A DNA stretch of 64,000 bases, taken from contig VGHQ01000002.1 of NCBI GenBank assembly GCA_016868195.1, forward strand, positions 166,947 to 230,946, read 5' to 3'. A program made the position numbers and the translations under genes. Below are positions 11,019 through 20,904 of this stretch, piece after piece. The stretch comes from Betaproteobacteria bacterium (GTDB taxonomy: Bacteria; Pseudomonadota; Gammaproteobacteria; Burkholderiales; Methylophilaceae). The notes beneath the pieces are model-generated. The model saw only the letters and a program-made list of their open reading frames with translations, had not been told where the DNA came from and did no database searches. Position 1 is the stretch's first letter; every line of letters starts with the position of its first letter.

Positions 11019-11897
11019 ATGTATATAGGCCGATTTGCACCCTCGCCGACGGGTCCAATGCATTTTGGATCGCTTGTGACAGCCGTCGCTAGCTATCTTG
11101 ATGCAAAACATCACAATGGTCTTTGGAAAGTCAGAATGGAAGATCTCGATCAGCCAAGAGTGGTTAAATATAGCGATAAAGCTATTTTGGATACACTTCA
11201 TCATTATGGTTTTCAATGGGATGATGAAATCATTTATCAAAGTCATCGAATAGGTATATATGAAAACTATACTTCGAATTTAAATCAAAAAGAAATTACT
11301 TACTTTTGCGAATGCAGCAGGAAAGAAATTGCTGATTCAGCGATAACTGGTATAGATGGGGCAATTTACCCTGGGACTTGCAGAGATAAGAAATTAGGCT
11401 CGCAATATCATGCTTTAAGAATAAAAACGGAAGATATTTGCATGGTATTTGAAGATGAGATTCAAGGTGTGATTCAACAAAATATATTAAAAGATTTTGG
11501 TGACTTTATTTTAAAAAGATCTGATGGTATTTACGCCTATCAACTAGCAGTTGTAATTGATGATGCATTACAAAATATCAACACGATCATAAGAGGAGCA
11601 GATCTTATTGATTCGACAATAAGACAAATATACTTACAGAAAAAATTATCTCTTCCTTCGATTAATTATGGTCACATACCTATCGCAACGTTAAATCAAA
11701 AAAAATTAAGCAAAGAAAATCAATCTACCCCTGTAGATCATTCAAACATAAAAGATAATTTGATTGCGTGCCTTAAATTTCTTGGGCAAGACTATAAAGC
11801 CGTTGAAAAGGAAAATACACTTAAAAACTTTTGGGCTACCGCTATCCAATTATGGGATATCTTGCTTGTGCCCAAAACAAAAACGATCAAAATATAA
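11019..11897 (+). CDS. gluQ: Glutamyl-Q tRNA(Asp) synthetase
   Basis: Truncated paralogue of glutamyl-tRNA synthetase that attaches glutamate to the queuosine at position 34 of tRNA(Asp). It has 292 residues and no anticodon-binding domain. It shows GRFAPSPTGPMHFGSL (HIGH-like) at the start, a zinc-type cluster with CEC and a later YPGTC, and KKLSKEN as the KMSKS-like loop. It starts immediately after the DUF3301 gene and is followed 5 bp later by hslO. Its presence implies that queuosine is made or salvaged elsewhere in the genome. Confidence 0.94.
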   Translation: MYIGRFAPSPTGPMHFGSLVTAVASYLDAKHHNGLWKVRMEDLDQPRVVKYSDKAILDTLHHYGFQWDDEIIYQSHRIGIYENYTSNLNQKEITYFCECSRKEIADSAITGIDGAIYPGTCRDKKLGSQYHALRIKTEDICMVFEDEIQGVIQQNILKDFGDFILKRSDGIYAYQLAVVIDDALQNINTIIRGADLIDSTIRQIYLQKKLSLPSINYGHIPIATLNQKKLSKENQSTPVDHSNIKDNLIACLKFLGQDYKAVEKENTLKNFWATAIQLWDILLVPKTKTIKI

Positions 11898-11902
11898 ATT
11901 TT

Positions 11903-12790
11903 ATGGACAACTCTAAAGACACACTGCATCGATTTATTTTTGAAAATACTGATATACGCGGTAACTATGTAAGGCTTAATCATACAATCGAAGAAGCCAT
12001 ACAGCATCAAGCATTACCTCAAAACCTCCTTACTGCTTTAGGTGAACTGATGGTGGCAAATGCCCTCATGGCCTCTACGCTCAAGCTTGACGGCTCACTG
12101 ACATTACAAATTCAAACAAATGGACCCCTTAAATTATTAATTGCTGAATGTAATGAAAATCTCGGTATGCGAGGCACGGTCAAATGGAGCGGACCTATTG
12201 AATCCTTAGTCCCGATTGATCTTATTAAAGAGGGTCACTTCATCATTACTTTAAATCAAAAAAATGCGAAGACGCCTTATCAAGGTATTGTGCCTATGGA
12301 GGGGAATTCAATTAGCGAACTTCTTGAAAACTACATGCTAAGGTCAGAACAAATCCAAACAAAATTATGGATTCATTCTCAAGATAATATTTTTCATGGA
12401 TTCCTTATCCAAAAACTTCCATTTAATTCTTTAGCAGAAGTAGTTGACCCTAACGCAATGAAAAATGTCTGGGAACATGTTGTGGCTCTTGCCGATAATT
12501 CGTTTGAATTTATTCGCCCCAGTTTAAAAACTTCCGATATCCTTCAAGACATCTTTCCTTTAGAAACGATTCGGTTATATGATTCAAGCTTCCCTGAATT
12601 TGCATGTAGCTGTTCTAAAAAAAACGTGGAAAATATGCTTCGCCTGATTGGCAAAAAAGAATGTGAATCTATTATCGAAGAACAATCATCAATCACAATT
12701 CATTGTGATTTCTGCAATGAATGTTATAAATACTCGGAAGATGAAGTAGATTTTGTGTTTAATGAATCAGGTTACTCAATTAAACATTAA
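11903..12790 (+). CDS. hslO: Redox-regulated chaperone Hsp33
   Basis: Cytoplasmic holdase activated by oxidation and unfolding of its zinc domain. From the ATG at 11903 (MDNSKDTLHRFIF) it has 295 residues, the family length. A longer in-frame reading starts at 11831 inside gluQ and is rejected. The C-terminal redox switch is present: CSC near residues 229-231 and CDFC near 265-268 supply the four zinc cysteines. It overlaps the convergent methyltransferase gene by 11 bp. The upstream TTAT-ATG junction lacks a strong Shine-Dalgarno sequence. Confidence 0.95.
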   Translation: MDNSKDTLHRFIFENTDIRGNYVRLNHTIEEAIQHQALPQNLLTALGELMVANALMASTLKLDGSLTLQIQTNGPLKLLIAECNENLGMRGTVKWSGPIESLVPIDLIKEGHFIITLNQKNAKTPYQGIVPMEGNSISELLENYMLRSEQIQTKLWIHSQDNIFHGFLIQKLPFNSLAEVVDPNAMKNVWEHVVALADNSFEFIRPSLKTSDILQDIFPLETIRLYDSSFPEFACSCSKKNVENMLRLIGKKECESIIEEQSSITIHCDFCNECYKYSEDEVDFVFNESGYSIKH

Positions 12791-13556
12791 AATGCTCTTG
12801 TCTATATTTTTCATATAGACATATCGAGACAGCTGCTGAAACATTTAAAGATTCAATCCCTTTTTCCATAGGTATATGAATTGAATGTGAAGTTAATTGC
12901 ATCGTTTCTGAATGAATACCATTTCCCTCGTTCCCAAAAAAAAATGCGACAGGGCCTTTCAAGTCTTCTTTAAAAATGGATTTTCCACTTAATGTTGTTG
13001 CAAAAATTTTTCCAGTGAATGCTTTTGTGATATCTGAAAAATTTGCCTTCTCAATACATGGAAGATGAAAATGTGCACCCTGGCCACCTCGTAAAACTTT
13101 AGGTGACCAAAGGTCAGCGCAATGATCAGACAGGTAAACAAGATCAACACCAGAGGCACCTGCAGATCTTAATATACTGCCCAAATTACCTGGATCCTGA
13201 ATATCTTCTAACAATAAAATACAGTTTTGTTTTTTTGGTGGTTCCAAATGCGGGATGTTAATAGAAGCCAAAATGCCCGTAGGCGATATGACAGGCGCTA
13301 TTTCAGAAAAAAGCCCTGCTGGGAATTCTAATACTTGTGTATCTTCATTAAGATAAGATGCAATCTTATCAAGATTACCGCCCTCGATTAAAGCTATTGA
13401 ATCAGGAGAACCAAAACATTCCGCATAAGATTCAATAAGGTGCATCCCATCTAAAATAGTTTGCTGCACTTCGTGGCGATAACGCGGTGATTCGTTAAGT
13501 TTTTTTAAATGTTTAAAGTGTTGATTTCCGCGAGATGAAATAACTTGGTGCTTCAT
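12780..13556 (-). CDS. TrmH/SpoU-family RNA 2'-O-methyltransferase
   Basis: SPOUT-fold, SAM-dependent ribose methyltransferase of 258 residues. The three family motifs are clear: LEDIQDPGNLGSILRSAGA (motif 1), FFFGNEGNGI (motif 2) and IPMEKGIESLNVSAAVSIC (motif 3), giving the trefoil-knot SAM site. An N-terminal substrate-binding region (about 1-95) precedes it. The target, 23S rRNA (RlmB-like) or tRNA, cannot be decided. ATG 13556 is preferred over the TTG at 13565, which would overlap the traB-like gene; with the ATG the genes are 1 bp apart. Confidence 0.9.
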   Translation of the reverse strand: MKHQVISSRGNQHFKHLKKLNESPRYRHEVQQTILDGMHLIESYAECFGSPDSIALIEGGNLDKIASYLNEDTQVLEFPAGLFSEIAPVISPTGILASINIPHLEPPKKQNCILLLEDIQDPGNLGSILRSAGASGVDLVYLSDHCADLWSPKVLRGGQGAHFHLPCIEKANFSDITKAFTGKIFATTLSGKSIFKEDLKGPVAFFFGNEGNGIHSETMQLTSHSIHIPMEKGIESLNVSAAVSICLYEKYRQEHFNV

Positions 13557-13557
13557 A

Positions 13558-14412
13558 TTATTCAAAGGCCTTAATAGGAGACATTTTAAATCCTGATTGC
13601 CTTAACTGACTTAACAAGCCATCTCGACCCCCAAGATGTGAAGCTCCCAGTGCAATGAACAACTGCTTATCTTTTGAAAGTTCTTTAATTTTTGCTACCA
13701 TTTTTTTATTTCTCTCATCCATAAGCTGAACTTTAATTTTAGCCCACAACGCTTCTGGCAATAACTTACCCGTTAATCGCTCATCGGTATGACGTATTTT
13801 TTCTAGATCAGCCGAAAGATAGTCTTTCATAAGTAAATTGTAGTCGGATAATCTTTCTTTCTCTGTCTTTTTTAAAACTGCTCTAAGCATGATTAATTGT
13901 TCATCTAAAGATAATGAGTCCATTGTGGCAAAATGCTCTTGGGATGACTCTATGCCTAAAACATCTTTATCTAAATCTCCTGCCATGGCCATCAAAAGAT
14001 AGTCTTGATTAAATTCAGTATGAGGCTTTGGTGAATCAAAAATAACTGCTAAGAGCCAAGGTTTCATTCTGATGACATTCTCGAAATACATCACATGAAA
14101 TTCTGAAAGTTTTTTCACTTGATTCAATTCATCTTCAGTCAATTTCGATACTAAAGAATGATCCTTCAAAATGAGATTTGGTGAATGATTATCCGGTGTA
14201 ATTTCTACAAGAAGAAGATCTGACTGACTGACTGATTTTTTAACGACAGGTAAGAATTTAATAATCCTATTGTCATCAGTATGAATTGTTCCAAATAAAT
14301 AATGAGTTGAACCGTTTGGCGCCTTTAATTTCCAGAACAACCCCCTCTCATTGGCATGAGCCATTGAGATAATATTTAAGAGTAATATAACTAATGTTAA
14401 AAAACGTTTCAT
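13558..14412 (-). CDS. TraB/GumN-family secreted protein
   Basis: 284 residues with an N-terminal signal peptide (MKRFLTLVILLLNIISMAHA), so exported to the periplasm or surface. The TraB/GumN signature is visible: FWKLKAPNGSTHYLFGTIH near the N-terminus of the mature protein, IESSQEHFATMDSL in the middle, and FIALGASHLGGRDGLLSQLR near the C-terminus. The family resembles the Tiki/erythromycin-esterase-like metal-dependent hydrolases; the conserved GTIH and GASHL histidines fit that. Substrate unknown. It precedes the RNA methyltransferase gene and diverges from aat with only 37 bp between starts. Confidence 0.85.
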   Translation of the reverse strand: MKRFLTLVILLLNIISMAHANERGLFWKLKAPNGSTHYLFGTIHTDDNRIIKFLPVVKKSVSQSDLLLVEITPDNHSPNLILKDHSLVSKLTEDELNQVKKLSEFHVMYFENVIRMKPWLLAVIFDSPKPHTEFNQDYLLMAMAGDLDKDVLGIESSQEHFATMDSLSLDEQLIMLRAVLKKTEKERLSDYNLLMKDYLSADLEKIRHTDERLTGKLLPEALWAKIKVQLMDERNKKMVAKIKELSKDKQLFIALGASHLGGRDGLLSQLRQSGFKMSPIKAFE

Positions 14413-14449
14413 ATCTTAAAATTAAATTAAGCATTCCTCATAAAAACAT

Positions 14450-15136
14450 ATGGGTCAATGGATAAAAACTGATTTCGGTTCCATCACTTTTCTTGATCAT
14501 CATGACCCCTTTCCGAATACTGATCAAGCACTTATTGAGCCTAATGGTCTTATTGCGATATCTAATACACTTAAGACTGAGAGAATTATTGAAGCATATA
14601 AACAGGGAATATTTCCCTGGTTTAATCAACATGAACCTATTTTATGGTGGTCGCCCGATCCAAGATTAGTATTATTTCCGGATGATCTTAAGATTTCATC
14701 ATCCCTTTCTAAGAAAATTAAAAAAAGTAATTATCAATTTGAAGTAGATAAGAATTTTTTATCTGTCATTAAAGGCTGTAGTGAAGTTAAACGAAAAGAT
14801 CAAGATGGAACTTGGATTGATGAACGCATTATTAATGCCTATTCAGAATTACATCAAATGAAAATAGCTCACTCTTTTGAAATTTATTTTAATGGAAATC
14901 TCGTTGGCGGTCTTTATGGGATTATTTTAGATGATGTTTTCTTCGGAGAATCTATGTTTTACTATGAAACAGATGCCTCAAAAATTGCATTTGTACTTGC
15001 TATCCAATATTTAAAAAATATAGGCGTTAAAATGATAGACTGTCAAATGAAAACAAAACATCTTTTAAGTTTTGGCGCTAAAGAAATTACGCGTAATCAA
15101 TTTATTCAATTGCTAAATACTTATATTAAAACATGA
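14450..15136 (+). CDS. aat: Leucyl/phenylalanyl-tRNA--protein transferase
   Basis: N-degron enzyme that moves Leu or Phe from tRNA to proteins with N-terminal Lys or Arg, marking them for ClpS-ClpAP. It has 228 residues. Conserved segments include PNGLIAISNTLKTERIIEAY, GIFPWFNQHEPILWWSPDPR and GGLYGIILDDVFFGESMF. Its stop overlaps the bpt start as ATGA, so both aminoacyl-protein transferases are translationally coupled, giving a two-enzyme N-end rule operon. Confidence 0.96.
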   Translation: MGQWIKTDFGSITFLDHHDPFPNTDQALIEPNGLIAISNTLKTERIIEAYKQGIFPWFNQHEPILWWSPDPRLVLFPDDLKISSSLSKKIKKSNYQFEVDKNFLSVIKGCSEVKRKDQDGTWIDERIINAYSELHQMKIAHSFEIYFNGNLVGGLYGIILDDVFFGESMFYYETDASKIAFVLAIQYLKNIGVKMIDCQMKTKHLLSFGAKEITRNQFIQLLNTYIKT

Positions 15137-15894
15137 GTCTTCTTGACGAGCTTTCAAGTCATAAAATTCAATTCTATGTCACTACAAGTTACGCATGTGG
15201 TTATCTGGATGACCGTGCGTCACAATCATTAGTTGCCACACCCCATCATCTTGTTAGCCAGCATCATTACAATGATCTCATCAAAAAAGGTTTTAGAAGA
15301 AGTGGTAAGTTTACATATAAACCTTATTGTGAACTTTGTAATGCATGCATACCTATTCGTATTAATGTTAAAAATTTTATACCCTCAAAAAGCTTTAAAA
15401 GGAATATAAAGAAACATCGACATTTAAAAGCTTCAGTCCTTCCGCTTTCCTTTCATGAAAATCATTTTAAGCTTTACATGGAATACCAAAAAACGAGACA
15501 TGAAAAATCTAAAACAACAGATGATGAAGTTAATCAGTACAGTGAATTTTTATTACAAAGTAATATTGATAGTCGATTAATTCAATTTGAAGATCAAGAT
15601 AATTTAAAGATAATAAGTTTTGTTGATGCGATTGATGACGGAATTTCTGCAGTCTATACATTTTTTGATACAAAAGATAAATCCTTTAGTTATGGTACAT
15701 ATTCCATACTATGGCTTATCAATTGGTGCATTGAAAAAAAATTAAATTATGTTTATTTAGGTTACTGGATTAAAGAGAGTAAAAAGATGAATTACAAAAC
15801 TCACTTTAAGCCTTTTGAGTTATTCATAAATAATGAATGGCGATCATTTAATAGTGAACATGATACAATTCAATTCTTTAATAATATCAAATAA
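15133..15894 (+). CDS. bpt: Aspartate/glutamate leucyltransferase (Bpt, ATE-like)
   Basis: Transfers Leu from tRNA to proteins with N-terminal Asp or Glu; homologous to eukaryotic arginyltransferase. 253 residues, normal for the family. The N-terminal zinc/FeS-type region is seen in TSYACGYLDDRASQSLVA and PYCELCNACIPIRI (Cys pair and following Cys), and the GNAT-like C-terminal part in YVYLGYWIKESKKMNYKTHF. It is coupled to aat by an ATGA overlap and followed 14 bp later by tyrA. Confidence 0.95.
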   Translation: MSLLDELSSHKIQFYVTTSYACGYLDDRASQSLVATPHHLVSQHHYNDLIKKGFRRSGKFTYKPYCELCNACIPIRINVKNFIPSKSFKRNIKKHRHLKASVLPLSFHENHFKLYMEYQKTRHEKSKTTDDEVNQYSEFLLQSNIDSRLIQFEDQDNLKIISFVDAIDDGISAVYTFFDTKDKSFSYGTYSILWLINWCIEKKLNYVYLGYWIKESKKMNYKTHFKPFELFINNEWRSFNSEHDTIQFFNNIK

Positions 15895-15908
15895 ATCAAT
15901 TATATACA

Positions 15909-16763
15909 GTGAATAAAATTCTTATTTTTGGTATAGGTCTTATTGGCGGATCTATTGCACTCTCTGCAAAAAAATCAGGTTTCGCATCGGATATTGTGGG
16001 CGTCGGTAGGAACCAAGATAACCTAAATGATGCTATTAAACTAAAACTTATTGATCGCACAAGCAAAGATTTAAAGAAAGATATTTCAGAAGCGCATATT
16101 ATTATTATCGCAACACCTGTTGCGCAATTTCCGGTCATACTCAAGTTAATCCAGTCACATTTATCTTCACACACGATCATTACTGACGTGGGCAGCACAA
16201 AAACTGATGTCATTAAATCAGCCAAACAAATTTTAGGTCCACAATACTCTCAATTCATTGGTGGGCATCCTATTGCTGGATCTGAAAAACATGGCGCAAC
16301 TGCAGCCCATATTGATCTATTTAAAAATAAAAATGTCATATTAACGGCAGATCAAGATACGTCTTTTGAAGCAAAACAAAAAATCGAAATGCTATGGAAA
16401 AATGCAGGCGCCATAGTTTCAAACATGTCTCATAACGATCATGACAAAATATTTTCAACAATTAGTCATCTACCACATTTATTAGCCTTTTCTCTTGTAG
16501 ATATGATTACTCATAGAACAAATGCAAATGAACTTTTAAAGTATGCTGCGAGTGGATTTAAAGACTTCACAAGAATCGCGGCAAGCTCTCCTGAGATGTG
16601 GAAAGATATTACACTCGCAAATAAGAAATTTATTCTTGAAGATTTCCAGCTTTTTGAAAATCAAATTAAATTACTTAAAGAAGCCATTGAACAAGAAGAT
16701 ACCAAAAATATTTTAGCGTTATTTGAAAATGCAAGTAAAACGCGAAACGAATGGTCAAAATAA
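15909..16763 (+). CDS. tyrA: Prephenate/arogenate dehydrogenase
   Basis: NAD(P)-dependent oxidative decarboxylation of prephenate toward tyrosine. It has 284 residues, a stand-alone dehydrogenase without chorismate mutase or ACT domain. The dinucleotide loop GIGLIGGSIAL begins at residue 8, and the catalytic histidine segment is GGHPIAGSEKHGA. The start is GTG at 15909, the only reasonable start before the Rossmann fold. It is followed by aroA after 9 bp. The tyrA-aroA-cmk-rpsA-ihfB order is standard in this class. Confidence 0.95.
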   Translation: MNKILIFGIGLIGGSIALSAKKSGFASDIVGVGRNQDNLNDAIKLKLIDRTSKDLKKDISEAHIIIIATPVAQFPVILKLIQSHLSSHTIITDVGSTKTDVIKSAKQILGPQYSQFIGGHPIAGSEKHGATAAHIDLFKNKNVILTADQDTSFEAKQKIEMLWKNAGAIVSNMSHNDHDKIFSTISHLPHLLAFSLVDMITHRTNANELLKYAASGFKDFTRIAASSPEMWKDITLANKKFILEDFQLFENQIKLLKEAIEQEDTKNILALFENASKTRNEWSK

Positions 16764-16772
16764 TATAAACAC

Positions 16773-18059
16773 ATGGTGAACCAAAAGAAATTAAAAGCTG
16801 TTCAATCTATTTTTGGTCAAGTTACTCTTCCTGGATCTAAAAGTATTACTAATCGCATTCTTCTTTTGTCTGCTATTGCAAAAGGAGAAACAACAATCAA
16901 GCTTCCACTTCAATCTGATGATACCCATCATATGATTGAGGCTTTAAAAATACTTCAAGTTGATCTTATACAAGAAGAGAATGGTGACATTCTCGTTCAA
17001 GGTGCACGAGGTCAGTTTAAAAATAAGTCAGCGGAGATTTTTCTTGGCAATGCAGGTACAGCTTTTAGGCCGCTCACTGCCGCATTGGCCTTTAGTCAAG
17101 GTGATTACATGTTAAGTGGTGTGCCTCGAATGCATGAGCGTCCTATTAAAGATCTCGTCGATGCACTTTTTCAATTAAATGCTGATATCACCTATCTTAA
17201 TGAAGAAGGATACCCTCCACTAAAAATATCTCCTTCTGAAATTATTATTAATGGCTCAGTAAAAATTAGAGGTGATATTTCAAGTCAATTCTTAACAGCT
17301 TTATTAATGGCGATCCCTCTTACAAAAAAAGAAGTCTCTATTGAAATTATCGGGGATTTGATTTCAAAACCTTATATTGATATCACGCTTAACCTTATGA
17401 ATCGATTTGGTGTTCAAGTAAAAAAAATAGACTGGCAATACTTTGTAATTCCCAGCTCAGAGGGTTATGTCAGTCCGGGTGAAATATTTGTCGAGGGTGA
17501 TGCTTCATCAGCTTCATATTTTCTGGCTGCTGGTGCGCTTGCCGGTGATATTGAAGTCAAAGGTATTGGAAAAAATAGTATTCAAGGTGATATAAAATTC
17601 ACCGAAGCGTTGACGCTTATGGGCGCTGAAATTGAAATTCTTGAAGGATCGATCAAGACTTCCAGAGCTTCAATGCTTCAGGCCATCAACCTTGATTGTA
17701 ATCACATACCAGATGCTGCGATGACACTCGCGATCTTAGCTTTATTTGCAAATGGCACAACTAAGCTTCGTAATATTGGAAGTTGGCGCGTTAAAGAAAC
17801 TGATCGTATTAAAGCTATGGCGACTGAACTTAAAAAATTGGGCGCAGAGGTTGTTGAAGGTGAAGATTTTATTGAAATCACCCCGCCGTCTCATATCAAT
17901 GAAAATATAGAGATCGACACCTATGATGATCATCGAATAGCGATGTGTTTTTCATTAGTCAGCCTTAAAAATATTCCGATCATCATTAATGATCCAGATT
18001 GTGTAAATAAAACATTTCCTACTTACTTTGAAGTATTGAAAAGTATTGTAAAAACATAG
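16773..18059 (+). CDS. aroA: 3-phosphoshikimate 1-carboxyvinyltransferase (EPSP synthase)
   Basis: Sixth step of the shikimate pathway, joining shikimate 3-phosphate and PEP. It has 428 residues. It carries [15 protein letters not shown] near residue 20, [14 protein letters not shown] (the class I type LFLGNAGTA(M/F)RPL region), a C-terminal RVKETDRI and the final [11 protein letters not shown]. The class I motif suggests ordinary glyphosate sensitivity, though this is inference. The stop is immediately followed by the cmk ATG with no gap. Confidence 0.97.
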   Translation: MVNQKKLKAVQSIFGQVTLPGSKSITNRILLLSAIAKGETTIKLPLQSDDTHHMIEALKILQVDLIQEENGDILVQGARGQFKNKSAEIFLGNAGTAFRPLTAALAFSQGDYMLSGVPRMHERPIKDLVDALFQLNADITYLNEEGYPPLKISPSEIIINGSVKIRGDISSQFLTALLMAIPLTKKEVSIEIIGDLISKPYIDITLNLMNRFGVQVKKIDWQYFVIPSSEGYVSPGEIFVEGDASSASYFLAAGALAGDIEVKGIGKNSIQGDIKFTEALTLMGAEIEILEGSIKTSRASMLQAINLDCNHIPDAAMTLAILALFANGTTKLRNIGSWRVKETDRIKAMATELKKLGAEVVEGEDFIEITPPSHINENIEIDTYDDHRIAMCFSLVSLKNIPIIINDPDCVNKTFPTYFEVLKSIVKT

Positions 18060-18731
18060 ATGACATCTCACGTTCCAATTATTGCGATTGATGGGCCTTC
18101 TGCTTCTGGAAAAGGTACGGTTGCTAAACTTGTTGCAAAAAAACTTGGGTTTCATTATCTAGACTCGGGATCAATCTATCGTACGATCGCTTATGCAGGC
18201 CGCATACAAAATATACCCCTGGATAACGAAGCCTTACTTCTCAAAGTTCTCGAAAATGCTGATTTAAACTTCAAAAATGATCAAATTTTACTCAATGGTA
18301 AAGACATCTCAGAACCTATACGCACTGAGGAATCAGGTCGCGGAGCTTCTGAAGTTGCAGTTCATAAGGCTTTAAGAGAGGCAATTCTCGGTTTTCAGAG
18401 AAGCTTTGAAAAAAGTCCTGGATTGGTGGCTGAAGGACGGGATATGACTTCAGTTGTTTTCCCGCATGCTGACATTAAAATATTCTTAACTGCAAGCGCT
18501 CAAATTAGGGCTGAAAGAAGATATAAACAGTTGATCTCAAAAGGAAACCCTGCTAATATGGCCTCGGTTTTAAGTGAAATTATTTTAAGAGATGAGCGAG
18601 ATTTACAAAGAGAAATCTCACCCCTCTCAAGAGCAAAAGACGCTATAGAAATAGATACAGACACATTAAGCATATCTGATGCCGTTGATAACATCACCCA
18701 TCTCTTCAGTTTAAAGTCTCAAACGTCTTAA
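18060..18731 (+). CDS. cmk: Cytidylate kinase
   Basis: Phosphorylates CMP and dCMP with ATP. It has 223 residues. The P-loop GPSASGKGTVAKL is near residue 12, DSGSIYRTIAY forms part of the CMP site, and VAEGRDMTSVVFP and the lid segment RDERDLQREISPL are present. It directly abuts aroA, and the rpsA start is 83 bp downstream, the usual cmk-rpsA arrangement. Confidence 0.97.
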   Translation: MTSHVPIIAIDGPSASGKGTVAKLVAKKLGFHYLDSGSIYRTIAYAGRIQNIPLDNEALLLKVLENADLNFKNDQILLNGKDISEPIRTEESGRGASEVAVHKALREAILGFQRSFEKSPGLVAEGRDMTSVVFPHADIKIFLTASAQIRAERRYKQLISKGNPANMASVLSEIILRDERDLQREISPLSRAKDAIEIDTDTLSISDAVDNITHLFSLKSQTS

Positions 18732-18814
18732 AAATTTAGGTGTAATAGGTTTCAAAGATCTATTGCTAACTTTAACATCCCTATCGCTAGGTAGGAATTT
18801 ATAGGTAACATTTA

Positions 18815-20530
18815 ATGGCAACGACAGCAAAAAATACAGAATCAAATTCCACAGAAAGTTTCGCAGCTCTATTTGAAGAAAGTATAGCGCTTCAAGAAAT
18901 GCGTTCAGGCGAAGTAATTACAGCCGAAGTTATATCTATTGATAATGACTTTGTGATTGTAAACGCAGGACTTAAATCAGAAAGCGTTATTAAAGCAGAA
19001 GAATTCCTTAATGACCAAGGCGGACTTGACGTTAAAGTGGGTGACTTTGTTAAAGTTGCAATTGAAAAACTAGAAGACGGTTTCGGTTCAACGATCTTAT
19101 CAAGAGATAAAGCAAAGAAAATGCAAGCATGGCTTGATCTTGAAGATGCAATGAACGCAGGAACGGTAATTAAAGGTTTTGTAAGTAGTCGCGTTAAAGG
19201 CGGCCTAAGAGTTTCTGTAAATGGAATCACAGCGTTCTTACCAGGCTCCCTCGTTGATGTGAGGCCTGTTAAAGATACATCGCCATTTGAAAATAAAGAA
19301 TGGGATCTTAAAGTTATCAAAATTGATAAGAAAAGAAACAACGTGGTAGTTTCAAGAAAAGCAGTGATGGAACAATCATCAGGTACTGAAAGAGATGCTG
19401 TCATTGGCACACTTACTGAAGGCGCTTCTGTAAAAGGTATCATTAAGAACATTACAGATTACGGTGCATTCGTTGACTTAGGGGGTATTGACGGCTTACT
19501 TCATATTACTGACTTAGCTTGGAGACGCGTAAAACACCCATCTGAAATTTTAAATATTGGTGATGAAGTTGAAGCTAAAGTGCTTAAATTTGATCAAGAA
19601 AAAAATCGTGTTTCATTAGGTTTAAAACAACTCGATGATGACCCTTGGAGAGGTTTATCAAGAAGATACCCAGTAAGCACTCGCCTATTCGGTAAAGTAT
19701 CTAATTTAACTGATTACGGTGCGTTCGTTGAAATTGAAGCAGGTATTGAAGGCTTGGTTCATGTTTCAGAAATGGATTGGACAAATAAAAATATCCACCC
19801 AGGAAAAATTGCACAACTTGGTGATGAAGTTGAGGTTATGATTCTTGAAATTGATGAAGATAGAAGAAGACTTTCATTGGGCATGAAACAATGTAAATCA
19901 AACCCTTGGGTAGAATTCTCTGAAACATATAAAAAGGGTGACAAAGTTAGCGGTCCTATTAAATCAATCACTGATTTCGGTATCTTTATCGGTCTTGATG
20001 GTGGCATAGACGGTCTCATCCATTTATCTGATATCTCATGGGATAAAACAGGTGAGGAAGCTATAAGAAACTTTAAAAAGGGTGACGAACTCGAAGCGCT
20101 TATTGTAACAATCGACGTTGAAAAAGAAAGAATTTCACTTGGCCTTAAACAATTATCAGGCGATAATTTTACAGGCTACACAAAAGCTAACGACAAGGGT
20201 AGCTTTGTCAAAGGTACAGTTAAATCAGCAGATGCTTCTGGTATCTTAGTGACTTTAGCTGACCAAGTTGAAGGCACTATTGATATTAGTGAAGTCAGCG
20301 AAGATAAAGTTGATGATGCATCAACTGTTGTTAAAGTTGGTGACGAAATTGAAGTTAAAATACTCAATGTCGATGCCAAAGAAAAGACGATTCAACTTTC
20401 ACTAAAGTCTAAAAATTCAGCTAAACCAAAAGCTGCTAAGAAAAAAGTAGAAGCTGAAGAAAGTTCTGATAATGCGGGCACAACTAATCTTGGCGCTTTA
20501 TTAAAGGCAAAATTAGATAGTAAAAAATAA
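18815..20530 (+). CDS. rpsA: 30S ribosomal protein S1
   Basis: mRNA-binding ribosomal protein needed for initiation on structured messages. It has 571 residues with six S1 (OB-fold) repeats; the strongest are repeats 3-5, each with a (T)DYGAF/FGIF(V/I) core and a DGL(L/V/I)H(I/V/L)S-type strand, such as [19 protein letters not shown]. The lysine-rich C-terminal tail ([10 protein letters not shown]) is normal. The 83-bp leader contains a small CCTA-tcgc-TAGG hairpin and only a weak Shine-Dalgarno, as is usual for autoregulated rpsA leaders. ihfB starts 8 bp after the stop. Confidence 0.98.
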   Translation: MATTAKNTESNSTESFAALFEESIALQEMRSGEVITAEVISIDNDFVIVNAGLKSESVIKAEEFLNDQGGLDVKVGDFVKVAIEKLEDGFGSTILSRDKAKKMQAWLDLEDAMNAGTVIKGFVSSRVKGGLRVSVNGITAFLPGSLVDVRPVKDTSPFENKEWDLKVIKIDKKRNNVVVSRKAVMEQSSGTERDAVIGTLTEGASVKGIIKNITDYGAFVDLGGIDGLLHITDLAWRRVKHPSEILNIGDEVEAKVLKFDQEKNRVSLGLKQLDDDPWRGLSRRYPVSTRLFGKVSNLTDYGAFVEIEAGIEGLVHVSEMDWTNKNIHPGKIAQLGDEVEVMILEIDEDRRRLSLGMKQCKSNPWVEFSETYKKGDKVSGPIKSITDFGIFIGLDGGIDGLIHLSDISWDKTGEEAIRNFKKGDELEALIVTIDVEKERISLGLKQLSGDNFTGYTKANDKGSFVKGTVKSADASGILVTLADQVEGTIDISEVSEDKVDDASTVVKVGDEIEVKILNVDAKEKTIQLSLKSKNSAKPKAAKKKVEAEESSDNAGTTNLGALLKAKLDSKK

Positions 20531-20538
20531 TTAATCTT

Positions 20539-20817
20539 ATGACGAAGTCTAAATTAATCAACTTACTTGCTAGCCACTTCTCTCAGTTAGTCTATAAAGA
20601 TGCTGAGTTGTCGGTCAAAACTATTCTTGATGCCATGGGTGAAACCCTATCTAAAGGTAAAAGAATTGAAATCAGAGGGTTTGGTAGCTTTAGCTTAAAT
20701 TATCGACCACCTCGTTTGGGCAGAAACCCTAAAACAGGTTCAAAAGTGGAAGTACCAGAAAAATATGTTCCACATTTTAAAGCAGGTAAAGAACTTAGAG
20801 ATCGCGTTGATAAATAA
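20539..20817 (+). CDS. ihfB: Integration host factor subunit beta
   Basis: Nucleoid protein that bends DNA as a heterodimer with IhfA. It has 92 residues, with the DNA-arm motif [12 protein letters not shown] containing the intercalating proline and the flanking [10 protein letters not shown] strand. It lies 8 bp behind rpsA and is followed by a clear intrinsic terminator, so the aroA-cmk-rpsA-ihfB transcript most likely ends here. Confidence 0.97.
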   Translation: MTKSKLINLLASHFSQLVYKDAELSVKTILDAMGETLSKGKRIEIRGFGSFSLNYRPPRLGRNPKTGSKVEVPEKYVPHFKAGKELRDRVDK

Positions 20818-20832
20818 GCCTAAACATCTTTT

Positions 20833-20869
20833 AAAAGCATATCTTTTAACCAGGATATGCTTTTTTTTT
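20833..20869 (+). terminator. Rho-independent terminator after ihfB
   Basis: GCATATC (20837-20843) pairs with GATATGC (20854-20860) around a 10-nt loop, extended by AAAA/TTTT, and is followed by nine T residues. Confidence 0.88.
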
Positions 20870-20895
20870 GATCTATCAATTAATAGATATACAAT
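20868..20895 (+). promoter_or_regulatory. Putative sigma-70 promoter for lapB
   Basis: TTGATC (20868-20873), a 16-bp spacer and TACAAT (20890-20895). The predicted transcription start falls within a few bases of the lapB ATG at 20905, and no Shine-Dalgarno sequence precedes that ATG. The -35 overlaps the T-tract of the ihfB terminator. Confidence 0.4.
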
Positions 20896-20904
20896 AAATT
20901 AAAT

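Noticed and set aside
11831..11902. Extended N-terminus of Hsp33 inside gluQ
   Set aside because: The family start is at the MDNSKDTLHRF methionine; the extension is the gluQ 3' end read in another frame.
18892..19452. 186-codon open frame on the minus strand inside rpsA
   Set aside because: It lies wholly antisense to six well-conserved S1 repeats, has serine/threonine/leucine-rich composition typical of a reversed frame and no ribosome site.
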